From the NCBI RefSeq assembly GCF_965237655.1, contig NZ_CBDEGB010000002.1:744001-808000 (forward strand): a stretch of DNA of 64,000 nucleotides, in the 5' to 3' direction. Position numbers and translations under genes: made by a program. The notes beneath the pieces were generated by a model. That model saw only the letters and a list, made by a program, of their open reading frames with translations. It searched no databases and was not told where the DNA came from. Shown here in pieces: positions 8,387 to 15,321 of the stretch (positions within the stretch are counted from its first letter, which is position 1; every line of letters begins with the position of its first letter). The DNA comes from Poriferisodalis sp965237655. Lineage in GTDB: Bacteria; Actinomycetota; Acidimicrobiia; Acidimicrobiales; Poriferisodalaceae.

Positions 8387-9478
8387 TCACTGCTCTTTGC
8401 CGCCCGACTGCAACGCAGTGACGATGGCTTTGGCGTTGGTCGTCAGCAATCCGATGTAGCTGCTGTGCGCGCTGCGGGCGGGTCCGAGGCTGTCGGTGTG
8501 CAAGCTCACCACCACGACGCCTGCCTGTGAAGCCAATTCATCGAGCGTCGCCGACGCATGAGTCGTATCGCCGAAGATGGCCACGACACCTTCGTGTTCG
8601 ATGACGTGAGCCAACTCTTCGAGGCGAGCGATGCTGGCTTCCGCTGCTGTGGTTGCAGCCGGAATCACGGTGCCCACTACCCGGAAGCCGTACCTGTCGG
8701 CGAAGTAGCGAAGCGAGTCGTGGTTGGTGACCAACACGCGCTGTTCGGGCGCCAGACCCTCGACGAGATCGACGATGTCGGTGTGGGCGTCGCGCAATGC
8801 GTCCTTGTAGTCCTGTGTGCAGGCCGCAAGTTCGGCTTCAGGCAGCCCCGTGGCCTCAGCGATGGTGTCGGCAAGCTCATCGAGGGTGCCCGAGATCCGC
8901 ACGGGATCGAACCAGATGTGCGGGTCGGCACCGCCTTCGTGGTCGTGGCCATGAGCGTCCGCCTCATCGGCGTGGTCGTCTGATTCGTCGTCGGGGGGAT
9001 CGTCGGACTGGTCATCTTCGCTGTCGGCAGCGGTGAGAGGCTCGATGTGGTCGCCGATGACGAACACGGGCGTTCCGTCTGCGGCAACGGCATCAAGCGT
9101 GTCCTCAAGCGAGGCTTCGAGCCCCAGACCGTTGACCACGATCATGTTCGCGTCATCCATCTTGGCGCGATCTCTTAGCGACGGCTCGTACGTGTGTGTA
9201 TCGACGCCGGGAGGCGCGAGGGATTCGACTTGAACGAGGCCGTTGCAGGTGACGTTCTCGACAACATCGGCCCAGATGCTCATGGACGCTACGACCGTGG
9301 GGGTGCGGTCATCTGTGCTGGCATCAGTCACGTCGTCGCTCGCGCACGCTGCTGCAAGCAGGACACCGGCACCGATCAGCACCGCGAGACGGCCGGAGCG
9401 GCGCCGTCGGCCGCGTCCGGATTCGCCGGGGCGAAGCGGAGGCGGCACTCGCCCGCGGGAACGCGTCGAGGCACCCAT
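8387..9478 (-). CDS. znuA: Zinc-binding lipoprotein of the ABC transporter
   Basis: 363 residues from the ATG at 9478. The frame is open to 9694, but there it would overlap the divergent ATPase gene and lack a signal. The start is followed by an Arg-rich n-region and a hydrophobic segment ending L-A-A-A-C-A, a lipoprotein site. The A-1/TroA fold is supported by V-x-D-T-H-T-Y-E-P and DPHIWFDP. Between them lies a His/Asp/Glu-rich loop (DDHADEADAHGHDHEG), the metal-scavenging loop of zinc-specific ZnuA proteins. First gene of the minus-strand half of the zinc locus, under the palindrome at 9505. Confidence 0.9.
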   Translation of the reverse strand: MGASTRSRGRVPPPLRPGESGRGRRRRSGRLAVLIGAGVLLAAACASDDVTDASTDDRTPTVVASMSIWADVVENVTCNGLVQVESLAPPGVDTHTYEPSLRDRAKMDDANMIVVNGLGLEASLEDTLDAVAADGTPVFVIGDHIEPLTAADSEDDQSDDPPDDESDDHADEADAHGHDHEGGADPHIWFDPVRISGTLDELADTIAEATGLPEAELAACTQDYKDALRDAHTDIVDLVEGLAPEQRVLVTNHDSLRYFADRYGFRVVGTVIPAATTAAEASIARLEELAHVIEHEGVVAIFGDTTHASATLDELASQAGVVVVSLHTDSLGPARSAHSSYIGLLTTNAKAIVTALQSGGKEQ

Positions 9479-9504
9479 GGACTCATGCACCGCCGTGACT
9501 ATAG

Positions 9505-9519
9505 TGAGACTCATTCTCA
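9505..9519. promoter_or_regulatory. Candidate Zur operator between the divergent zinc-uptake genes
   Basis: TGAGACTCATTCTCA is an inverted repeat (TGAGA-n5-TCTCA, 11 of 15 bases symmetric) of the size and AT-centre style of Fur/Zur-family boxes. It lies 27 bp upstream of the binding-protein start (minus) and 57 bp upstream of the ATPase start (plus), so one site could silence both arms. A Fur-family gene sits in the same locus. Binding is inferred. Confidence 0.6.
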
Positions 9520-9575
9520 TCTTCAATCCGGTGACCGGATGGACGAGCAGATGATGAGTGAGGTACGCCGCCGCG

Positions 9576-10406
9576 ATGTTCACGCTCAATGACGTCAAGG
9601 TGTCCTTCGGCAACCGACAGGTCCTCGACATCGACTCGATGAGGTTCGACTCGGGCGCTGCGGTGGCGCTCATGGGCTCGAACGGCTCGGGCAAGACGAC
9701 GCTGCTGCGGCTGCTCGGTGGCCTGCTTGTACCGACCTCAGGCGACGTTCACAAGGACTATGAGATCACGGTCGGCTACGTCAGCCAGCACCACAGCCCA
9801 CACGCATTCATGCCGATGACGGTGAATGAGGTGCTGATGATCGGGCGATTCCGCGAACGGGGTCTGCTCGGCCGTATGCGCAAGGTCGATCATGATGCGA
9901 TGGACGTGGCAGCCGAGCGATTGAAGGTGGCAGATCTGCGGAGGCGGTCGTTCGGTCAGCTCTCGGGTGGGCAGCGCCAGCGCGTCCTGATCGCGTCCGC
10001 GCTGGCTTCCCAGTCAGACTGCTTGCTGCTTGACGAACCCATCACGGGCCTCGACATCCCGAGCCAGGACATTGTCCTTGAAGTCGTCGATGCCGAGCGG
10101 ATGCGCAACAAGCTGGTAGTGCTCTCGACGCATCACCTCAGCGAGGCCCGCCTGTGCGAGCGGATCGTGCTGCTCAAGGGCGCTGTGCTCGCGGACGGCA
10201 CGCCCGAACAGGTGCTCAACGAGGAGAACATGGCCGCGGCGTTCGGTGCCAATGCAGTGACCCGGCTGGAGTTCGGCGAGGGCGACGACATGTCGTCGCT
10301 GCTCGTTCTGGAGGAGCCCGGGCCTGCCCGCGACGCCGACTTCGGCCGCGCGAGCCAGATCGCTGGAGAAGCGGTGTCGTCGCTCGGGCCGCGGACGCGG
10401 CCGTGA
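9576..10406 (+). CDS. znuC: Zinc ABC transporter ATP-binding protein
   Basis: 276 residues from the ATG at 9576; a GTG at 9558 would add six. Walker A is G-S-N-G-S-G-K-T, the signature LSGGQRQR, Walker B LLLDEP, followed by the switch His in STHH. The C-terminus ends inside a 27-bp tandem repeat, and its TGA overlaps the GTG of the regulator gene (GTGA). The ATPase is on the opposite strand from its permease and binding protein, but no other partners are nearby. Confidence 0.88.
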   Translation: MFTLNDVKVSFGNRQVLDIDSMRFDSGAAVALMGSNGSGKTTLLRLLGGLLVPTSGDVHKDYEITVGYVSQHHSPHAFMPMTVNEVLMIGRFRERGLLGRMRKVDHDAMDVAAERLKVADLRRRSFGQLSGGQRQRVLIASALASQSDCLLLDEPITGLDIPSQDIVLEVVDAERMRNKLVVLSTHHLSEARLCERIVLLKGAVLADGTPEQVLNEENMAAAFGANAVTRLEFGEGDDMSSLLVLEEPGPARDADFGRASQIAGEAVSSLGPRTRP

Positions 10407-10481
10407 CCGAGCAGTCCGCGGACGCGGCCGTGACCGAGCAGTCCGCGGACGCGGCCGTGACCGAGCAGTCCGCGGACGCGG
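10391..10481 (+). repeat. 27-bp tandem repeat, 3.4 copies, spanning the znuC stop and zur start
   Basis: Three exact copies (10391-10417, 10418-10444, 10445-10471) plus ten bases of a fourth. Each copy contains a GTGA: TGA in the ATPase frame and GTG in the regulator frame (10403, 10430, 10457). Because 27 is divisible by three, changes in copy number leave the regulator in frame and only lengthen or shorten its N-terminus by nine residues (AVTEQSADA-type units). Confidence 0.95.
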
Positions 10482-10939
10482 ACACCAGGTCGAGAGATTT
10501 CGGCGAGTTGCACGTCAGTGTCGCAGCGCGACTGCGAGAAGCCGATCAGCGCTACACCGGCGGCCGACGGCGACTGGTGGAAGCGCTGGCGCGTGCGGCG
10601 AGGCCGGTTCGGTTGCCCGATATCGAGTCGATGGTGCCCGATCTGGCCCGCAGCACGGCGTACCGAAATCTCGAGGCTCTCGAGCGATGCGGGGTGGTGC
10701 AGCGTCTCGAGACCGGAGGCGAACGCGCCTACTTCGAGCTGGCCGAGTCACTGCTGGGCCATCACCATCACCTGATCTGCGTGGCCTGCGGAGCAATCTC
10801 CGACATCGAGCTGGACAGCGAGACCGAGGCACGCATCGACGATTCGCTCGCTGTCGCTGCGCGCGAATCAGGCTTTACGCCATTGCGCCACAACCTGGAC
10901 CTGTACGGACGGTGCGGCGACTGCGCGGCTGAGCGCTGA
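10403..10939 (+). CDS. zur: Fur-family metalloregulator, probably Zur
   Basis: 178 residues from the GTG that overlaps the ATPase stop; starts at 10430 or 10457 inside the repeat are equally possible and give 169 or 160 residues. After a low-complexity repeat comes a winged helix (ARPVRLPDIES...STAYRNLEAL), then the hinge H-H-H-H-L-I-C-V-A-C and a second pair C-G-D-C near the end, the structural zinc site of the family. Its place between zinc uptake and zinc export genes argues for Zur over Fur. It likely represses through the site at 9505. Confidence 0.82.
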   Translation: MTEQSADAAVTEQSADAAVTEQSADADTRSRDFGELHVSVAARLREADQRYTGGRRRLVEALARAARPVRLPDIESMVPDLARSTAYRNLEALERCGVVQRLETGGERAYFELAESLLGHHHHLICVACGAISDIELDSETEARIDDSLAVAARESGFTPLRHNLDLYGRCGDCAAER

Positions 10940-11025
10940 GTCCGGTGTCATGACCGAGCGCGTGCCCGGCAATTCAGCACACCTGTCATAGGCTGAAGCG
11001 CATCTCACAGCAGCATCAACACGAC

Positions 11026-11943
11026 TTGCGCGAAGTGTCCCGTCGCCGCCTGACGGTGGCGTTTGCGCTGACGCTCGCAATTGCTGGCTTCGAGATTTTC
11101 GGTGCTGTGCTGTCGGGGAGCTTGGCGCTGCTCGCCGACGCTGGACACGCCTTTACCGACAGCGCTGCCATCGGATTGGCCCTGCTGGCCTCCTGGGCGG
11201 CACGCAAACCGGCCTCGGTCAAGCGTACCTTCGGCTTCGAACGTGCCGAAGTACTGGCGGCGGCGGTCAACGCAGTTGCGCTGTGGGCGGTGGCTGTGTG
11301 GATCGGCTGGAAGGCGGCGCTGCGCTTCCTGGACGGTCTTCGGGGCAACCCGGTCGAGGTCGAAGCGGGCTGGGTGCTGGTAGTCGGCAGCATCGCGCTC
11401 GCCATCAACGCCGTTGCGGCCCTGCTGCTGCGCTCGGGATCGACCCGCAGCCTCAACATGGAGGCGGCGTTCCGTCACGTGCTCGCCGACCTCTTAGTTT
11501 CGGTCGCTGTGATCGTGTCGGCGGTGGTCATCCTGCTGACCGGCTGGTGGTGGGTCGACCCCGCGCTGAGCATTGTGATCGTGGTGATCGTGGTGATCAG
11601 CTCGTGGAAGCTCGCCACGTCGGTGTTCGAGGTGCTGATCGACGGCGTGCCCAAAGATCTCGACATGGATGCGCTCTGCTCGGACATGGAGGGAGTGGCA
11701 GGCATCACGGTGATGCACGACATCCACGTGCGCATGGTGACGTCGGGTTACGTGACGATGAGCGCCCATGTGGTCACCGATCCCGAACTCGGCGCCGATG
11801 CCGATCGGGTGCTCAGCGACCTGAGGGCGATTGCAAAGGATCGGCACGGCATCTCGCATCTCACGTTGCAGCTCGAGCGCTCCGAGGCCGACTGCACCGA
11901 AGACCACCACCTGGATCGGGACAGCTCCCGCCAACGCACCTAA
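11026..11943 (+). CDS. CDF-family cation (zinc) efflux protein
   Basis: 305 residues with six hydrophobic segments and a C-terminal cytoplasmic domain. The transport-site pattern H-x-x-x-D occurs twice: AGHAFTDS in segment 2 and RHVLADLL in segment 5, as in zinc CDF proteins (ZitB/CzcD type). The start is uncertain: TTG at 11026 or GTG at 11035, with no good ribosome-binding site; a His-containing stretch precedes both in frame without an ATG or GTG. It lies 86 bp after the Zur-like gene, so one locus carries zinc uptake, sensing and export. Confidence 0.88.
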   Translation: MREVSRRRLTVAFALTLAIAGFEIFGAVLSGSLALLADAGHAFTDSAAIGLALLASWAARKPASVKRTFGFERAEVLAAAVNAVALWAVAVWIGWKAALRFLDGLRGNPVEVEAGWVLVVGSIALAINAVAALLLRSGSTRSLNMEAAFRHVLADLLVSVAVIVSAVVILLTGWWWVDPALSIVIVVIVVISSWKLATSVFEVLIDGVPKDLDMDALCSDMEGVAGITVMHDIHVRMVTSGYVTMSAHVVTDPELGADADRVLSDLRAIAKDRHGISHLTLQLERSEADCTEDHHLDRDSSRQRT

Positions 11944-12222
11944 GAGCCTTCGCACTCATACTGGGGGTGTCCCTGACGGGCGCAGTCCTGACTCGAGCCT
12001 TCGCTGGCTTCGTGCCTTGAATCCGATCTGTCGGGCTGTCGCTTGTCGGGGACGCGCACCAGCCGGTCACCGACCTCGCACCCTACGTCCCCGTCAGGAC
12101 CGGGATGCTGGCCCCACTCAAACAAGTCAGGAGCGTTGTCGCTAGCGCCGTGAGTGCACTGTCCGTCATCGCGGCCGGTGGTGCCTGATCCGTCGGATTG
12201 CTCGAAGGAGGGCAGAACCATT
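11944..12222 (+). other. 279-bp gene-free left flank of an IS110 element, with a stem-loop (candidate bridge RNA region)
   Basis: No convincing protein on either strand. IS110 elements carry a structured guide (bridge) RNA in the non-coding end before the transposase, and this flank has the right size and place. The clearest structure is a perfect 8-bp stem, CGGGGACG at 12047-12054 with CGTCCCCG at 12086-12093, enclosing a 31-base loop with a small inner hairpin. The link to a bridge RNA is family knowledge plus position. Element ends were not located. Confidence 0.35.
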
Positions 12223-13504
12223 ATGTCAGAACATCAAGCGAGTGTGGTCGGTGGGGTGGACACTCATCGCGACACTCATGTGGCGGCGGTGATCGACACC
12301 GCTGGGAGGCTGTTGGGTGTGGGGTCGTTCCCGGCGACGCGCGCCGGCTACGGCCGGCTCGTGAGCTGGATGGGCTGCTGGGGCGAGGTCGAGCGTGTCG
12401 GCGTGGAAGGCACCGGCAGCTACGGGACGGGCCTGGCACGGCACCTCGCGGATGAAGGCGTGCGGGCGGTGGAGGTGATCCGCCCCAGCCGCTGGGCCCG
12501 TCGCGGGGGCAAGTCCGATCCCGCTGACGCCGAAGCGGCTGCGCGCGCGGTGCTGTCGGGGGTGGCGTCAGGCCGCCCGAAGTCCGCCGACGGCCCGGTG
12601 GAGGCGATACGGCTGCTGCGAGCGGCCCGTCGCTCGGCGATCAAGGCTCGCACGTGCGCCATCAACCAGCTCAAGGGACACCTCGTCACCGTCGATGAGC
12701 AGATCGCAGGCCCGCTGCGGGAACTGCGCACCGCGGCGTTGGTCCAGACCTGCGCACGCCTGCGCCCCGGCCCCGCCAGCAGCGAGCCCGTCGCCGCAGC
12801 CAAGAGATCGCTGCGCATACTCGCTCGCCGCTACCAGGCCCTCAGCTCCGAGATCGCCGAACTCGACGCTGAGATCGCCCGCTTGTGCGCGCAGGCCAAC
12901 CCTGCCCTGCTGGCCGCTTGTGCGCGCAGGCCAACCCTGCCCTGCTGGCCGCTTGCGGCGTCGGGCCAACCCTGCCCTGCTGGCCGCTTGCGGCGTCGGG
13001 CCTGAGGTCGCGGCAACCCTGCTCGTCGCCGCCGGGGACAACCCGCAGCGCATGAGAAGCGAGGCGGCGTTCGCTGCGCTGTGCGGCGCCAGCCCCATCG
13101 AGGCCTCCTCGGGCCGAACCGTGCGGCACCGCCTCAACCGAGGCGGCGACCGCCAAGCCAACAACGCCCTGTGGCGAATCGCCATGGTCCGCCTGCGCCA
13201 CGACGAGCGCACCATCGCCTACGCACAGCGGCGCACGGCACAAGGCAAGACCAGCCGAGAGACCATCCGCTGCCTCAAGCGCCACATCGCACGAGAGATC
13301 CACCGGCTGCTCACGAGCCCGCCTGTGGTGCCCGAAGGCGCAGACCTGCGCCGGCTCCGACACAGCGCAGGCCTCACCCTCCACCACGCCGCACAAGCCA
13401 TCGACGCCTGCACCAACCGCCTCTCAGAACTCGAACGAGGCACCCGACACAACCTTGACCTTGCCCTCCGCTACCAAAACTGGCTCACCCAACAAGCGGC
13501 TTGA
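12223..13504 (+). pseudogene. IS110-family transposase, frameshifted by a 35-bp repeat expansion
   Basis: Starts at an ATG ten bases after AAGGAGGG. The N-terminal DEDD nuclease domain begins GGVDTHRDTHVA and continues through KSDPADAEA. The C-terminal Transposase_20 domain (GVGPEVAATLLVAAGD ... AALCGASPIEASSG) is in another frame. The break lies in a 35-bp tandem repeat at 12881-12985: removing the two extra copies (70 bp) joins LCAQANPALLAAC directly to GVGPEV, which is the family sequence. As it stands translation ends at 13005 after 260 residues. The transposase is therefore probably inactive, unless copy number changes. Confidence 0.88.
12881..12985 (+). repeat. 35-bp tandem repeat (three copies) inside the IS110 transposase
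   Basis: Copies at 12881-12915 and 12916-12950 are identical; the third (12951-12985) carries the diverged junction GCTTGCGGCGTCGGG seen again at 12986. Since 35 is not a multiple of three, each unit changes the reading frame; the present number of copies puts the two transposase domains out of frame. Confidence 0.93.
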
Positions 13505-13520
13505 CAAACATAGGAGCATC

Positions 13521-13638
13521 GGATAGGCGGCGATGCCCGGCAGCCCCGACGGACTGGACTTTGCGCAGAAATGCCGCCACAGACGGCAAATTTGCACAAA
13601 GAAGGCGTGACAGCAACTTTCCGAGACGCCACCTTTCC
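13521..13638 (+). repeat. 118-bp fold-back repeat, copy A
   Basis: Begins GGATAGG and ends in a decayed CCTTTCC, so the termini are inverted repeats. The centre folds as an imperfect hairpin (TTGCGCAG..TGCCG, loop CCACAGA, CGGCA..TTTGCACAA). It matches the reverse complement of 63820-63937 at 107 of 118 positions by hand alignment, with the same length and no gaps; the match continues eight bases past the right end (GCGCGGCC). It lies just after the IS110 gene and may be a MITE-like or REP-like element. A short reading frame starting MPPQTANLH is shared by both copies but looks incidental. Confidence 0.85.
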
Positions 13639-13684
13639 GCGCGGCCCCGCAGTGTCGGCGGGCTCCCGCGGGCTAGAGCCGACG

Positions 13685-14336
13685 TCAGAAGCGGGCCCTC
13701 TTGGATGCGCGCCGTGTCCACAGTTGGCAGGTGAGGGCCAGGGCGCCATAGGCGAAGTAGCTCACGCCAATCGGCATCACGTCGCCAGCGATCGCTCGGT
13801 CGGTGATGGCGGCGAGCAATGCGCCCAGCCCGGTCGAGCAGAAGCCCACTACCGCAGCAGCCGTGCCTGCCAGTGCGCCCATCGGTTCGAGCGCCAGGCT
13901 GATGGCGACGGGCGCGAACCCGATCATCGAAGCATTCGCCAGGCTGAACAGCAGCATCCATACGCCGATCCTGGGCAGCCCGCCCGCTGCGGCAGTGACA
14001 GCCAGCAGCGCACCGGAGGTCACCATGAATGCGACGCCGGCAACGAGTGCAAGCGGGCGCGCTTCAACCCGGCGCAGCATCTGGTTGTTGGCGATCGACA
14101 CGCCTGCGGCGATTGCGCTCATCGTGGAGAAGTACGGAACGAACCAGATCGGCCGGTCATAGACGTCGACAAAGATCAGTTCCGAGCTGGCAAGGAATGA
14201 GAAGAGCGCGCCAACGCACCTGCGCTCACTGCACCGAAGAGCAAGGTGTAGCGCCACGACCCCAGCGCCATGAGCAGGATGAATTCGCGTTCGCCGATAC
14301 GTCTGTGCGGGCGGCCGGCGCCAGCGGAGGCGCTAG
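13685..14336 (-). pseudogene. Collapsed MFS drug-efflux gene (Bcr/CflA type)
   Basis: The N-terminal family start (E-R-E-F-I-L-L-M-A-L) is joined directly to GSWRYTLLFGAVSAGAL, which in intact Bcr/CflA proteins comes some 200 residues later, so transmembrane helices 1-6 are deleted. A second lesion near 14210 moves the rest into another frame (VGALFSFLASSELIFVDVYD to the end at 13685). No start codon is present for the N-terminal piece. About half of a 400-residue exporter remains, with its last helices intact. Not expected to transport. Confidence 0.8.
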
Positions 14337-14354
14337 GTGACGACGGCGTCGAAC

Positions 14355-14861
14355 TCAGGCCCGGGCCTGCTCGTCGGTGACGATCGGCGGTTCGGTCGAC
14401 CAGGGGAAGTTGATCCATTGGTCGGTGCGGCGCCACACCCAGTCGCAGCTGACGGTCGACCAGGGCTTCTCGTACAGCACGGCGGTGCGGACGTTTCGTA
14501 CCCGCGGCAGGCAGAAGTCGTACACCATCTTGAGCGTGTGGCCGGTGTCGGCAACGTCGTCGGCGATGAGGATGTCCGAGTCGCGGTGGTCGACCAGGTC
14601 GGGCGTCGGCGGCAGCATGATCGGCACTTCAAGGCGCTCGTCGACGCCGGTGTAGTACTCGCAGTTCATGACGTAGATGTTCTTGACCGACAGGACATAG
14701 CCCAGGGACCCGGCGCAGAACAGCCCGCCCCGCGCAATGGCCAGGATCATCTCGGGCCGGTAGCCGTCGTCGGCGATCGCTTGGGCCAGCTCGCGCACCG
14801 CCACCCCGTACGCCCGCCAGTCGAGCACTTCGCGTTCTTCTGCATCCGTCGCCTCGCTCAC
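14355..14861 (-). CDS. Phosphoribosyltransferase family protein
   Basis: 168 residues with the PRPP-binding loop DILIADDVADTGHT near residue 98 and an upstream AIARGGLFCAGSLGY strand that fits the type I PRT fold. Related proteins are annotated as hypoxanthine or xanthine-guanine phosphoribosyltransferases, or as free-standing PRT domains of unknown substrate. The C-terminus (W-x-x-R-T-D-x-W-I-x-F-P-W) resembles the xanthine/guanine type. It is upstream of, and in the same direction as, the dead exporter gene. Confidence 0.82.
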   Translation of the reverse strand: MSEATDAEEREVLDWRAYGVAVRELAQAIADDGYRPEMILAIARGGLFCAGSLGYVLSVKNIYVMNCEYYTGVDERLEVPIMLPPTPDLVDHRDSDILIADDVADTGHTLKMVYDFCLPRVRNVRTAVLYEKPWSTVSCDWVWRRTDQWINFPWSTEPPIVTDEQARA

Positions 14862-15021
14862 GCACCCTCCCGAAGCACCGTGGCCAATGCCGCCCGAAAC
14901 CTAGCGCTCACGCCGTCGACGTTCTATTCCCCTTCTTTTCGAGGGGGTGTCTGTGAAGTGCTGTAGAGCTCTGACCTGAGGTTTTGCATCCGCGTCGGTC
15001 GGTCCCAGCACTATTCCCGCA

Positions 15022-15321
15022 TTATTCCCGTTCTTTCCGAGGGGGTGTCGTCCGAACCTGCCGTACGTGTCGCTGGCGTATCTGGTGACCGATCACGTTG
15101 ATGATCAGGGCCATGCCAACGGCGACCACTGAGCCGCCGACGATGAGCACCGGGTCGATGTCGACCCAGATGCTGTCGGCCATCGCGAGGAGCCCGATAG
15201 CAATGAACAGCAGGCCGGCCACGAACGAGATGGCATCGAATCGCCTGGGCCGATTCTTCGGCGGCTGAGACTGAGGGGCGGCATCGCGCATCATTGCGTC
15301 TGCCAGGTCATCGGCTCTCAT
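15022..15321 (-). CDS. Small membrane protein of the PspC operon
   Basis: 99 residues: an Asp/Arg-rich start, then two hydrophobic segments (FVAGLLFIAIGLLAMA and VLIVGGSVVAVGMALII) and a basic tail. Its ATG overlaps the stop of the larger PspC protein by four bases (15318-15321), so the two are co-translated. Function unknown; its company suggests an envelope-stress accessory. The last 30 bases of the gene have a diverged copy 90 bp downstream (14920-14950). Confidence 0.8.
   Translation of the reverse strand: MRADDLADAMMRDAAPQSQPPKNRPRRFDAISFVAGLLFIAIGLLAMADSIWVDIDPVLIVGGSVVAVGMALIINVIGHQIRQRHVRQVRTTPPRKERE

Noticed and set aside
10391..10481. CRISPR-like array
   Set aside because: Units are directly contiguous with no spacers and lie in coding frames.
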